Shown here: piece by piece, positions 16,831 to 23,935 of the stretch
Layout of the letters: each line of letters starts with the position of its first letter
How positions within the stretch are numbered: position 1 is the stretch's first letter
NCBI RefSeq assembly: GCF_014905415.1
Contig: NZ_BNEO01000012.1
Coordinates: 1-42,713, forward strand
DNA from: Virgibacillus salexigens
GTDB lineage: Bacteria > Bacillota > Bacilli > Bacillales > Amphibacillaceae
Direction: 5' to 3'
Length of the DNA stretch: 42,713 nt
Program-made: the position numbers and the translations under genes
The notes under the pieces: generated by a model
Told to the model about the DNA's origin: nothing
The model's database searches: none
The model's input: the letters and a program-made list of their open reading frames with translations, nothing else

Positions 16831-16894
16831 CTAATCTACTATTAATGATTCGCCCAGTACTGCTTCCCCTATGGCTAGGGGATCAGGAGGGAGT
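16831..16894 (-). other. +1 programmed frameshift signal and coded extension of the major tail protein
   Basis: Frame 0: ACT CCC TCC TGA. After a +1 slip at CCC the reading is CCT GAT CCC CTA... through 18 codons to TAG. A hairpin CCCCTA-GCCA-TAGGGG (16866-16881) starts 7 nt after the CCC. The layout and peptide match those at the end of the major capsid gene (19135-19198), so the signal is shared by two otherwise unrelated genes. Confidence 0.85.
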
Positions 16895-17446
16895 TTCACC
16901 ACCGCCATTTTCTGGCTTATCCGCCAAACCATCATCCGCTGGATCCGTTTCAAGCAAATCATGAAAGACATATTGTAGTGTTTCAATATCGCCCTCTGGT
17001 AACGTAACACGCCCTTTTTGGCGTTTAAATTCTGTTAAGAAAGTTCCTTCAACCTCTGGGTCATCTTCTGCCCCGTCTGTTGTCTCCCACTCTGTGATAT
17101 ATCCTTGACGATATTCAGCACCGAATGTTGTCTTTGGCGTTGCTCCACTATCATCTACTTCTTTATCCGCCAAATTCACTTCCCACATTTCTATAGGATA
17201 ATCGTCATATATTGAATCACTTAACATAGTAAAAGTTGGGTCTGATTCAGCTTGTAACGCGGAAATACTTACCTCTTCTTCTAATGCAGCACTGCTGGAC
17301 GTAGAACCATCTTTTGTAATTGTTGATTCTCGATCTCGTGATGCTGATTTCGCATGTTCTGTTTGAAAAACAAGCTTAGCGCCTTTTGTTTCTGTGCCCA
17401 ATTTACGAAAATATAATACTTTGTGAACACCCTTTGCAATTGGCAT
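16883..17446 (-). CDS. Major tail (tube) protein, with +1-frameshift extension
   Basis: 187 residues in frame 0 (MPIAKGVHKVLYFRKLGTET...), acidic, of the phi13/TP901-type major tail protein class (EMWEVNLADKEVDDSGATPK; GYITEWETTDGAEDDPEVEG; FHDLLETDPADDG). It polymerises into the tail tube. It ends NGGGETPS. The C-terminal linker and slippery CCC at 16889-16891 allow a +1 shift, giving PDPLAIGEAVLGESLIVD and a stop at 16831-16833. The longer form would be 204 residues. Location between tail completion and chaperone genes is canonical. Confidence 0.9.
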   Translation of the reverse strand: MPIAKGVHKVLYFRKLGTETKGAKLVFQTEHAKSASRDRESTITKDGSTSSSAALEEEVSISALQAESDPTFTMLSDSIYDDYPIEMWEVNLADKEVDDSGATPKTTFGAEYRQGYITEWETTDGAEDDPEVEGTFLTEFKRQKGRVTLPEGDIETLQYVFHDLLETDPADDGLADKPENGGGETPS

Positions 17447-17457
17447 ATTCTAACCTC

Positions 17458-17847
17458 CTAAGATAATTGATATTCTACTTGGATAATTCCATGTAATAAG
17501 GTATCTGTTGTTGTATTGTCGTACATTTCATTGGAATCTAATGCTAGTAACCTTAGATAATAGTTATCTAGTTTAGACAAACGCCTTAATTCCATTTCCA
17601 ACTTAAAAACCATATCCGAAAATAACGCACGATCATTTGCTATTCCCCAAACATGGACAGTTTGAGATATACGTCCATTAATCACATCTTTGTTATTAAT
17701 CACATCGGAACCGACTGACTCAGCAACATGAACAAAAGGATAAGGTGTATCCTCATCCTTTCCTGGCAAATAATCATACGTATCATAGCCCAGTGCTGAT
17801 GATTTACTGAATACGGCATTAAACAATTGAATTTTAGGTGATAACAT
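17458..17847 (-). CDS. Tail completion/terminator protein (DUF3168-like, SPP1 gp17 class)
   Basis: 129 residues: an N-terminal helix (PKIQLFNAVFSKSSALGYDT), then a beta-rich core (PYPFVHVAESVGSDVINNKD; RISQTVHVWG) typical of tail terminator proteins that cap the tail tube and join it to the head. It overlaps the gp10-like gene by 1 nt and is followed by the major tail protein gene, the canonical order. Confidence 0.8.
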   Translation of the reverse strand: MLSPKIQLFNAVFSKSSALGYDTYDYLPGKDEDTPYPFVHVAESVGSDVINNKDVINGRISQTVHVWGIANDRALFSDMVFKLEMELRRLSKLDNYYLRLLALDSNEMYDNTTTDTLLHGIIQVEYQLS

Positions 17848-18194
17848 TATTTCACCAACTTCTCTAAATCAGATAAAAAGATTTGTTTTTGCTTAAAATA
17901 AGCATCATGTAGAAACAATGTTGCTTCCATGTATCGAGTACCATAATTCAAATAACCAGCATACTCGGAATTAACAAAGGTTCGGTAATGCACGGAACCT
18001 ACTTTATCTGTCATGGTGTTACGTGCTGTATGTCCAGTCCAATAACCCTTGTTAAATCGTCTGAACTCATTTTTGATTGTTTGCTTTGTCATTTCTGCTG
18101 TGTTATTTTTTACGATTTCATTTACATCATCCTCAATTTCATCATGCATACGTTCAAACTTTGCCAGCAATCCATCTAAACCATCTAAGTCCAT
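17847..18194 (-). CDS. HK97 gp10-like head-tail component
   Basis: 115 residues. LDGLLAKFERMHDEIEDDVN followed by KNNTAEMTKQTIKNEF and GYWTGHTARNTMTDKVGS-x-HYRTFVNSEYAGYLNYGTRYM is the HK97-gp10 family pattern (helix, then the Y/NSEYAGYLEYGT signature). Acts at the head-tail joint or in tail completion. It overlaps the upstream head closure gene by 10 nt. Confidence 0.85.
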   Translation of the reverse strand: MDLDGLDGLLAKFERMHDEIEDDVNEIVKNNTAEMTKQTIKNEFRRFNKGYWTGHTARNTMTDKVGSVHYRTFVNSEYAGYLNYGTRYMEATLFLHDAYFKQKQIFLSDLEKLVK

Positions 18195-18496
18195 TCGCTC
18201 ACACTCTCCATATAAAAAACGCTCTCAGACTTATGAGGGATATGTCTGAGAACGTTATATTTTTGACCATTCATAACTGCTTTATCGGCATAGTCCTTAT
18301 ACGGACGTTGCAAGCGTACTGTGGCAACTTTCTTATTAACAGAACCAAAGACCGCAGCTGTTTTTTCTAGCGTTACAGGCGAAGCGTTACAAGGCAATAA
18401 TACCCCTTCATCGACTTGCACTTCATTTTTGCCAGTCTCTGGGTTGTATTCCCTGCCTAGTGTCTTATGAAGCCGAACCCTGTCTGTATACCGCAT
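18185..18496 (-). CDS. Head closure / stopper protein (SPP1 gp16-like)
   Basis: 103 residues (MRYTDRVRLHKTLGREYNPE...), a small beta-barrel type protein (VRLHK, PCNASPVTLEKTAAVFGS, NVLRHIPHKSESVFYMESVS). Size and place between the connector and gp10-like genes fit the head completion protein that holds DNA in the filled head. Its stop and start overlap its neighbours by 10 nt and 1 nt, so translation is coupled. Confidence 0.7.
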   Translation of the reverse strand: MRYTDRVRLHKTLGREYNPETGKNEVQVDEGVLLPCNASPVTLEKTAAVFGSVNKKVATVRLQRPYKDYADKAVMNGQKYNVLRHIPHKSESVFYMESVSEWT

Positions 18497-18831
18497 CAGA
18501 AAAACACCACCTTGCCCTGTTTTTCTTCTTGCTCAGGGATATAAGCACTTAGAATCGATAGGTAAGGGGCAAAGTCATCCTCGCTATAAGTAACAGCATG
18601 TCCTTCCACTGATTCAGACTTCATCCCCTCACTTCCACGCCTTTGAAATCGAGCGATCGATAGTTCCTCGATAATGAAATTTAATTCCTCTGGAGTGGAT
18701 GTTAGATCCGTATGCTTTTTTAACCAAAGCTTTAGATGCGATGTGGTATTAGCAATAATGATTTCCAGCGCTTTATCTTGCAAGTCATCATTTATATCTA
18801 ATACTGTTTTCACATTATCAATAACAGGCAT
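18496..18831 (-). CDS. Head-tail connector (gp15/gp6-like adaptor)
   Basis: 111 residues, mainly helical: VIDNVKTVLDINDDLQDKAL, IIIANTTSHLKLWLKKH, EELNFIIEELSIARFQRRGS, EGHAVTYSEDDFAPYLSILS. This is the phage connector/QLRG family pattern (paired helices, R-Q-R/N-R-x-G-x-E-G then a late helix), forming the ring under the portal. First of four coupled connector genes. Confidence 0.8.
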   Translation of the reverse strand: MPVIDNVKTVLDINDDLQDKALEIIIANTTSHLKLWLKKHTDLTSTPEELNFIIEELSIARFQRRGSEGMKSESVEGHAVTYSEDDFAPYLSILSAYIPEQEEKQGKVVFF

Positions 18832-18843
18832 TGATCATCCCTC

Positions 18844-19110
18844 CTAAGCTTGCGATGGCCAAGGGATATCCTTGGTTGTGCCATCTGATAACGTAAATGT
18901 AAGATTTGTACCATCAGAAGTAATGTCCGTAACACTAACACCGTCAGCTCCTGGATCTCCTTTGGCTCCTGTTGCTCCAGTATCCCCCTTAGGACCAGCT
19001 GGACCCTCAGGTCCTTGTGATCCTGCAACATCGATTAAGTCAGCAAAATTCTGTTGCGTAGGTACCGCACCAGTTACAAATGTATTTTTTAATTCTTCTT
19101 TTGTAGCCAT
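18844..19110 (-). CDS. Collagen-like head fibre protein
   Basis: 88 residues. An N-terminal 30-residue helical anchor (LKNTFVTGAVPTQQNFADLI), a Gly-X-Y block of about 10 triplets (residues about 33-57, GPEGPAGPKGDTGATGAKGD), then a short beta-rich knob (SVTDITSDGTNLTFTLSDGT). This is the plan of phi29-type head fibres and resembles other capsid-linked fibres. It sits directly after the major capsid gene with a strong AAGGAGGATT site. The collagen block should trimerise. A role in capsid decoration is inferred. Confidence 0.8.
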   Translation of the reverse strand: MATKEELKNTFVTGAVPTQQNFADLIDVAGSQGPEGPAGPKGDTGATGAKGDPGADGVSVTDITSDGTNLTFTLSDGTTKDIPWPSQA

Positions 19111-19134
19111 ATTATAGAATCCTCCTTCTTGTTA

Positions 19135-19198
19135 TTACCCGACTTTTAGGGTTCGTCCAATTTCGGCTTCCCCTATCCCTAGGGGTTCCTTAGGGCGT
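19135..19198 (-). other. +1 programmed frameshift signal and coded extension of the major capsid protein
   Basis: Frame 0: TCT ACG CCC TAA. After a +1 slip at CCC onto CCT the reading is AAG GAA CCC CTA... for 18 codons (KEPLGIGEAEIGRTLKVG) to TAA 19135-19137, just before the head-fibre ribosome binding site. A hairpin CCCCTA-GGGA-TAGGGG (19170-19185) starts 7 nt after the CCC, and an AGGAGGTGG sequence lies 5' of the slip site. Same architecture as 16831-16894. Confidence 0.87.
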
Positions 19199-20239
19199 AG
19201 AGCCACCTCCTAATACATTCGCAATATAGATCTGATTCGCTGTTGGGAATGATGGCATAGCTAATGCTACTGCTTTTGTCCAACGGGCAACTGGATCATT
19301 AGTTGAATAGATTTGAGCAATGACGTTACCAAAGTTTTGGAAACTTGCTGTGTTCATATAACGCATATTTGCTTCTTCAGGAGTAATACCATGAACTGTT
19401 TTTCCTAATTCTCCGCCCGGTAGTAGTACCAAACTATTTTCCGGAAAGAAACGTTTTGTTGCATATGAACCGTCATTTTTTTGAACGCGATACACACGAT
19501 CGTCAGTAGCTATAGCTGGTAAGCCTTGTTCTTGTAGAAACGAGTTAAGTTCAGCGTTGGTAACAAGACGGGCACTTTTCACACCAAAAATTCCTTTACG
19601 AACAGAGTCATGGCGTTTTAAAGCATTAAATACTTTTCTTGATGTTAGGATACGTTCCGGTGTAACTCCAGAAAACGCAACAACTTGATTTACAAATCGA
19701 TCCAGGTCATCAAGGGGATCTGCGCTTTTGTCGCTCCACATATCCGTGCCTGTAAGTGTTTCTTTTTGACTATCTTCTAGGCCATAGTCGATGGTTCCAA
19801 CAAAGTTGTTTTCATTGATGGTTATTTTTCCAGTAGATAGGGCTTCAAAGCGCATCCGTTCAATACGCGTACGTACAGCATTAACCATGTTATCCACATC
19901 ATTATAGATGCGATCAATTACTCGTTGCGCTTCAGCATCAGTACGCGCTTGCGTCATGGATTTAATGAGACGCTCCCCCATCTTGATCTTGCGTTTTATC
20001 AATGCCGGCTCCATACTCATTTCCTGTAAACCATCACGAGAGCCAACTTGTGATTCTGTATCATAAGAATGTACAGATGCTGATACAGGAGCTGCATTAC
20101 TTCCTAGTAAATACTTGATTTCAAATTCTTCAGTTCGATCATTCGGGAACAACCCATCTCCAACGGATAGAGGATATTCCCTATTCTGTACATAAGTTTG
20201 TAAGGCTTCGTCTGTAAGAAATTCTTCAATGTTTGGCAT
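19190..20239 (-). CDS. Major capsid protein (lambda gpE / phage capsid E family)
   Basis: 349 residues in frame 0, starting MPNIEEFLTDEALQTYVQNR. Features of the gpE-type HK97 fold are a dense N-terminal arm, the SMEPALIKRKIKMGERLIKS helix region, RTRIERMRFEALSTGKITIN and the NNFVGTIDYG beta element. The C-terminal P-domain is GGELGKTVHGITPEE with a late NDPVARWTKAVALAMPSFPT. It ends GGGSTP at a slippery CCC-TAA, and a +1 shift adds 18 residues (367 total). It assembles on the scaffold encoded three genes upstream. Confidence 0.93.
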   Translation of the reverse strand: MPNIEEFLTDEALQTYVQNREYPLSVGDGLFPNDRTEEFEIKYLLGSNAAPVSASVHSYDTESQVGSRDGLQEMSMEPALIKRKIKMGERLIKSMTQARTDAEAQRVIDRIYNDVDNMVNAVRTRIERMRFEALSTGKITINENNFVGTIDYGLEDSQKETLTGTDMWSDKSADPLDDLDRFVNQVVAFSGVTPERILTSRKVFNALKRHDSVRKGIFGVKSARLVTNAELNSFLQEQGLPAIATDDRVYRVQKNDGSYATKRFFPENSLVLLPGGELGKTVHGITPEEANMRYMNTASFQNFGNVIAQIYSTNDPVARWTKAVALAMPSFPTANQIYIANVLGGGSTP

Positions 20240-20241
20240 AA

Positions 20242-20577
20242 TTACTGTCCCTCCGTTGCGTTATATTCTTCAAATTTAACTTCTTTCATGGCTGTTTTGG
20301 CTTCTGCAGAAACTTTCTCTGGTAGTCGAGATTCATATACATACCCTTCTACCATAATCCCAGCAGGTTGATCTCCATGCGTTAAATCAATATCGTGTAA
20401 TAAAATTCCTTCTGCGGTTCCATCATTTGATGGAAAGACTTTTCCGGCCTTTAGAATCGTACGAGTACCTTCTGATGTTCCCATTGCTTTTTTGGCTGTT
20501 CGTGTACGACTAATCATATGGTGACTAGACACAAAAGAAGGTTGGTTATCGTAATTGACTTTCTTTGAAACATACAT
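20242..20577 (-). CDS. Head decoration-like protein
   Basis: 111 residues immediately upstream of the major capsid gene (2-nt gap). Motifs such as AGKVFPSNDGTAEGILLHDI and DQPAGIMVEGYVYESRLPEK recall the lambda gpD-like decoration proteins and their Bacillus equivalents (KAGTVxPxNDGTAxGIVxxDV). They bind the capsid surface after expansion and strengthen it. The family call rests on the VFPSNDGTAEGIL signature and position. Confidence 0.75.
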   Translation of the reverse strand: MYVSKKVNYDNQPSFVSSHHMISRTRTAKKAMGTSEGTRTILKAGKVFPSNDGTAEGILLHDIDLTHGDQPAGIMVEGYVYESRLPEKVSAEAKTAMKEVKFEEYNATEGQ

Positions 20578-20590
20578 GCGCTATCTCTCC

Positions 20591-21220
20591 TTAAGCCCAT
20601 AAATCGGGGGCTTTATTTTTTTGTTGATCTTGCCTATTGCGTAAATCCGCCATGGAATTTGTTTTATTTCTTGAACTTCCACCTGCAGTAGGTGTGTCTT
20701 GACGTAATTTTTCTTTGACAGTTTGATTAACAGCTTCATCGAAGTGCTTTTTAATTCCAGAAATCGCCTCTTTTATTTTTTCATTGTCCTCTAAGGTGAT
20801 GAGTGATTCAGCAAATTCCGTCGGCAATCCGTCAGCTTTTAAATCAGACTCAATTTCTGAACGGAGTTGCTTCATATTCAACTCTCGCTCACGATTGTTT
20901 AATGCTTCCTCACGTTTTTTTAAGTCGGATTCTTCTTGCTGTTGTTTCGTCATTTTTGCATATGCCGCAGCATCTTTCTTTGCATCTTCTACGGCTTGTT
21001 GCTTTTCTTCTTCGAATTGCTTTTCACGTTTCTTTAGAGCGCTATCTACAGCCTTGCTGATCTTACTATCGACTTCTGATTGAGTAAAAGTTTCTTTCCC
21101 GGGATCACCTTCTGGATCATCCTTTGGAGGATCAGCTGGTGGATCATTTGGATCACCTTCCGCAAAATACTGCAAATACATTTTCAAAGGTTTTATCTGT
21201 TTAAGAATGTCTTTTTCCAT
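20591..21220 (-). CDS. Capsid scaffold protein (DUF4355-like)
   Basis: 209 residues from ATG 21220, which has GGAGG 6-7 nt upstream; the frame extends to 21244 without a site. After a short MKMYLQYFAEG-like leader (residues about 13-24) and a Pro/Asp linker (PPADPPKDDPEGDP), a long charged coiled coil fills residues about 45-175. A Gln/Arg-rich tail ends NRQDQQKNKAPDLWA. This is the usual siphophage scaffold layout before decoration and capsid genes. It guides capsid assembly and leaves the mature head. Confidence 0.88.
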   Translation of the reverse strand: MEKDILKQIKPLKMYLQYFAEGDPNDPPADPPKDDPEGDPGKETFTQSEVDSKISKAVDSALKKREKQFEEEKQQAVEDAKKDAAAYAKMTKQQQEESDLKKREEALNNRERELNMKQLRSEIESDLKADGLPTEFAESLITLEDNEKIKEAISGIKKHFDEAVNQTVKEKLRQDTPTAGGSSRNKTNSMADLRNRQDQQKNKAPDLWA

Positions 21221-21244
21221 TTCATTTCCTCCTATCCCACACAC

Positions 21245-21395
21245 GCATGATTAACTAGCTATTTCATGGCATTAAAATAAGCCCCAGACACGCCATATAA
21301 GCCCATCTACGACTAATCGAATGCTATTACTCTATTTAGTTGCTAATGCCCATGCACGATTGTTTAATTTAGTTTAACGTCATTGCGGACAAATA
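21245..21395 (-). other. 151-bp non-coding gap inside the compact head operon
   Basis: No ORF with a start signal. The minus-strand RNA contains GGGC/GCCC runs (GATGGGCTTATATGGC, TGTCTGGGGCTTA) that could fold. It separates portal-gp7 from scaffold-capsid and may hold an internal promoter or processing site for high capsid expression, but no -35/-10 pair was identified. Confidence 0.35.
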
Positions 21396-21542
21396 TTATT
21401 TATAAGCTTTATGTTTCCTTTCCTTCAGTCTTTCTGGTTTCGCTTGAGGTTGATAAGCCTTCGGTGGTTCGTTCATCTTTTTCAATTCTTGATGTATTCC
21501 CTTTAATGTCTCATTGATTTCAGCTAATACATGTTGAGTCAT
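21396..21542 (-). CDS. Small basic protein between gp7-like and scaffold genes
   Basis: 48 residues (MTQHVLAEINETLKGIHQEL...ERLKERKHKAYK): an N-terminal amphipathic helix and a Pro/Lys-rich, very basic tail. ATG 21542 overlaps the upstream gene's TGA by 4 nt (ATGA), a strong sign of coupled translation. Function unknown; it may be a minor head protein. Confidence 0.6.
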   Translation of the reverse strand: MTQHVLAEINETLKGIHQELKKMNEPPKAYQPQAKPERLKERKHKAYK

Positions 21543-22495
21543 AGCGTATATTTCCCCTCTCTTTCTTTAAAGAATTTTTCTCTCCAATTATCAGGTAACA
21601 CAAGTGCCGCGGAACTTCTACAAAACGGATGCATTGGTGCAGCATTAACACCTGGCTTCATATCTTTTACCTTAAAACGTTTGCCGTTTAGACCTCGACA
21701 CCTTTTCGTAGTACGATTATCCAGCTTTGCAACAAATTCATATTCTGCACCTGGGTTATCTTCCATGACAGCTTGAAATGATAATCTCATACTTTCTGTT
21801 TGAACTCTTGCAGTTTCTGTGATTAATAGCCTTCTAGCTTCAAAGGTTGTTACATCAAAGCGTTCTCTAACTTGTTTTACAAATCTATCTGGATGTACGC
21901 CACGTATTATCGAGCTATTGATGATTGTTTCTAACTCATTCCTTAATCCTTTCATGTCATTCCATATTCGAGTGGACCATGTAGCATTATAAAATGATGC
22001 AGCAACAAGAGATTTAAGCGTAGATGCTGTAATAGCTATATCAGCACCTAATATCCCTGCTTGTCGTGCCACCTCAGCAAGCGCAGCTTGTTCTAAATAC
22101 GCTTGAAAGGTTTTAACCTGTTCATCTGCCATAGCAACTAAATGAGCGTTTAAATACATCCTTAATAATTCTTGTCGATTAATACGCATTTTCGTGTTGT
22201 AGGTGTAAAGCTCCTCATTGGCTTTATCGCCGAAATTCTTTTCTTTAACATATCTTGCAGCAGTCTTTTCAAAAGCTTGCACATCCATTTCAGAAACACG
22301 CTTTTTCGCTTCACTTGGAGTTATATTATTCTTTCCTGCATACCTGGTATAAAAAGCATTGATTTCCTTCTCAATTTCACGCAACGCATGCTCGATGATT
22401 TCACGAAGCTTTGCGACTACCTCTTCATCTTTCATTTGTTCTAGTGTGATATTATCTCGTTCGCGCTCTACCCAGTAATTTTCCTCTTCTGGCAT
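21539..22495 (-). CDS. Minor head protein, SPP1 gp7 / Mu gpF family
   Basis: 318 residues. The C-terminal region carries the phage head morphogenesis signature: RRLLITETARVQTESMRLSF, then EYEFVAKLDNRTTKRCRGLN-G-K and NAAPMHPFCRSSAALVLP (His/Cys positions of the Mu gpF-like domain, residues about 225-300). The N-terminal 180 are helical. In SPP1, gp7 binds the portal and affects DNA ejection. It follows the portal gene by 9 nt. Confidence 0.88.
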   Translation of the reverse strand: MPEEENYWVERERDNITLEQMKDEEVVAKLREIIEHALREIEKEINAFYTRYAGKNNITPSEAKKRVSEMDVQAFEKTAARYVKEKNFGDKANEELYTYNTKMRINRQELLRMYLNAHLVAMADEQVKTFQAYLEQAALAEVARQAGILGADIAITASTLKSLVAASFYNATWSTRIWNDMKGLRNELETIINSSIIRGVHPDRFVKQVRERFDVTTFEARRLLITETARVQTESMRLSFQAVMEDNPGAEYEFVAKLDNRTTKRCRGLNGKRFKVKDMKPGVNAAPMHPFCRSSAALVLPDNWREKFFKEREGKYTL

Positions 22496-22504
22496 CTAAT
22501 CACC

Positions 22505-23923
22505 TCAATTCTCCATGTAATTAGATATTTGGCTTTTCTGTCGCTCTTTCAATTCTTGTTCAATACGTTTTTGCTCTTCTTCTGGGTTTTCAATGATGGA
22601 TAGAATGTTCAGTTTGGTTTGCTGCGATAATTCTCCACCAAGAGAACTAAACATATCGATCTCATCTTTGAGCGATTTCGGTAGGTTAGGCGTAAATGTA
22701 ATCGTAATATCGTTCACATCAAAGCCACCCTCACTAGCACGCTCCAATATGTTATTAAGCAATCGATAGCGATCACGTAAAGAACGCTTAAACAATCTTT
22801 CCTTTGTTGCTCTAATTTGTTCTAATCCGAATAATTTGTACTTCATGGATTCCCCAGATTGAACACCAGAAAAGTTTTCATCGTTGAGATCAGGTGTATT
22901 TGTAAATTTATGAATGTCAGCTTGTACCCTGTCTTTATATTTTTCTACACCAGCAACATCATATTTTTTATAGATGTAATCAGCATTTACATTCCCTTCT
23001 TTACCAGCAGGATTAACTTCTGGTTCCATGTAAAGGATGTTAGATTCTTTCATCCTCTTAGCATGATCGACAGGATCTTCATCTCCAATATTATCCATCA
23101 TTCCGAGACGACCTTTAATAACTAGCAGCGCATCGTTTAAATCGGTCATGTAGTTCGCTGTATCTGATTCTGCTGCATCGTATAAATCAATTAAATTTAG
23201 TACATTTTCAAAATCACCTTGCCTAAATCGATTGTTGGCATATTCAATGACTGGAACAGCATGGAAATAATGGGCCATTTCCTCTGGATTCTCTAGCTTA
23301 TATGACTGCTTATCTTTTAAGGTATAGGTATATATTTTATCCTTTGTGTATAATTCAACCGTTAATTCTTCGCTGTTCATTTGATCATAGATATAACGAA
23401 CAGCAGCAATAGGCTTTCTCTCTACCGTATTATCATAAATGACAAAGGTTTCTAGGGGGCTTAACATGGTAAAACAGTTTTGATCTTCCTTATTTCGATA
23501 TAACAATTCATAAGCTCGACCATAGATAGACAAGTCTAAGATCATTTCGCTATTATGTGCATCTGCATCATTATCGCGATTAATCTTCTTTAATGTGTCA
23601 TTAACTTTCTCATCGTTATGTTGTGTTTTTATCGGTATTCCGACCATATACCCCTGTATGAACTGGCTCACATACTTGGCAAAATTGTGTGTTGCTCTAT
23701 GATCTGCCAAATGTTCCTCTTTTCGGCGTTTCTTTTTTAGGATCATGGTGTTATTACCTAAATAATAGCTATCTAATTCATCTAACCTTTTCCGTTGATG
23801 CTGCTCATGATCCTGAATCATCTTAGATAAATCATCTAGATTTTCTAGTAAACTCTCAGCACTCGAATAGGTAAAATGCTTATTTGCTTCATCAGGAAAA
23901 CGTTGTTTGCTTTCACTTGCCAT
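22505..23923 (-). CDS. Portal protein, SPP1 gp6 family
   Basis: 472 residues. Family features: YYLGNNTMILKKKRRKEEHL and ATHNFAKYVSQFIQGYMVGI near the N-terminus, YDNTVERKPIAAVRYIYDQM in the wing/stem, KYKLFGLEQIRATKERLFKR (stem and crown helices, residues about 365-385), and an acidic helical C-terminus (NPEEEQKRIEQELKERQKSQ). Forms the dodecameric ring at the DNA entry vertex and docks the terminase encoded just upstream. Confidence 0.93.
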   Translation of the reverse strand: MASESKQRFPDEANKHFTYSSAESLLENLDDLSKMIQDHEQHQRKRLDELDSYYLGNNTMILKKKRRKEEHLADHRATHNFAKYVSQFIQGYMVGIPIKTQHNDEKVNDTLKKINRDNDADAHNSEMILDLSIYGRAYELLYRNKEDQNCFTMLSPLETFVIYDNTVERKPIAAVRYIYDQMNSEELTVELYTKDKIYTYTLKDKQSYKLENPEEMAHYFHAVPVIEYANNRFRQGDFENVLNLIDLYDAAESDTANYMTDLNDALLVIKGRLGMMDNIGDEDPVDHAKRMKESNILYMEPEVNPAGKEGNVNADYIYKKYDVAGVEKYKDRVQADIHKFTNTPDLNDENFSGVQSGESMKYKLFGLEQIRATKERLFKRSLRDRYRLLNNILERASEGGFDVNDITITFTPNLPKSLKDEIDMFSSLGGELSQQTKLNILSIIENPEEEQKRIEQELKERQKSQISNYMEN

Positions 23924-23935
23924 AAAACCCCTCCT

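Noticed and set aside
18810-19031. 73-codon minus-strand ORF overlapping the head-fibre gene
   Set aside because: It lies in another frame of the Gly-X-Y block and lacks a start signal; the head-fibre frame has both a strong site and a recognisable domain plan.
19190-19192. Treating the capsid TAA and the 79-bp gap that follows as simple intergenic DNA
   Set aside because: The gap is open in the +1 frame up to the next ribosome binding site, and its peptide matches the +1 extension of the tail protein, which chance does not explain.
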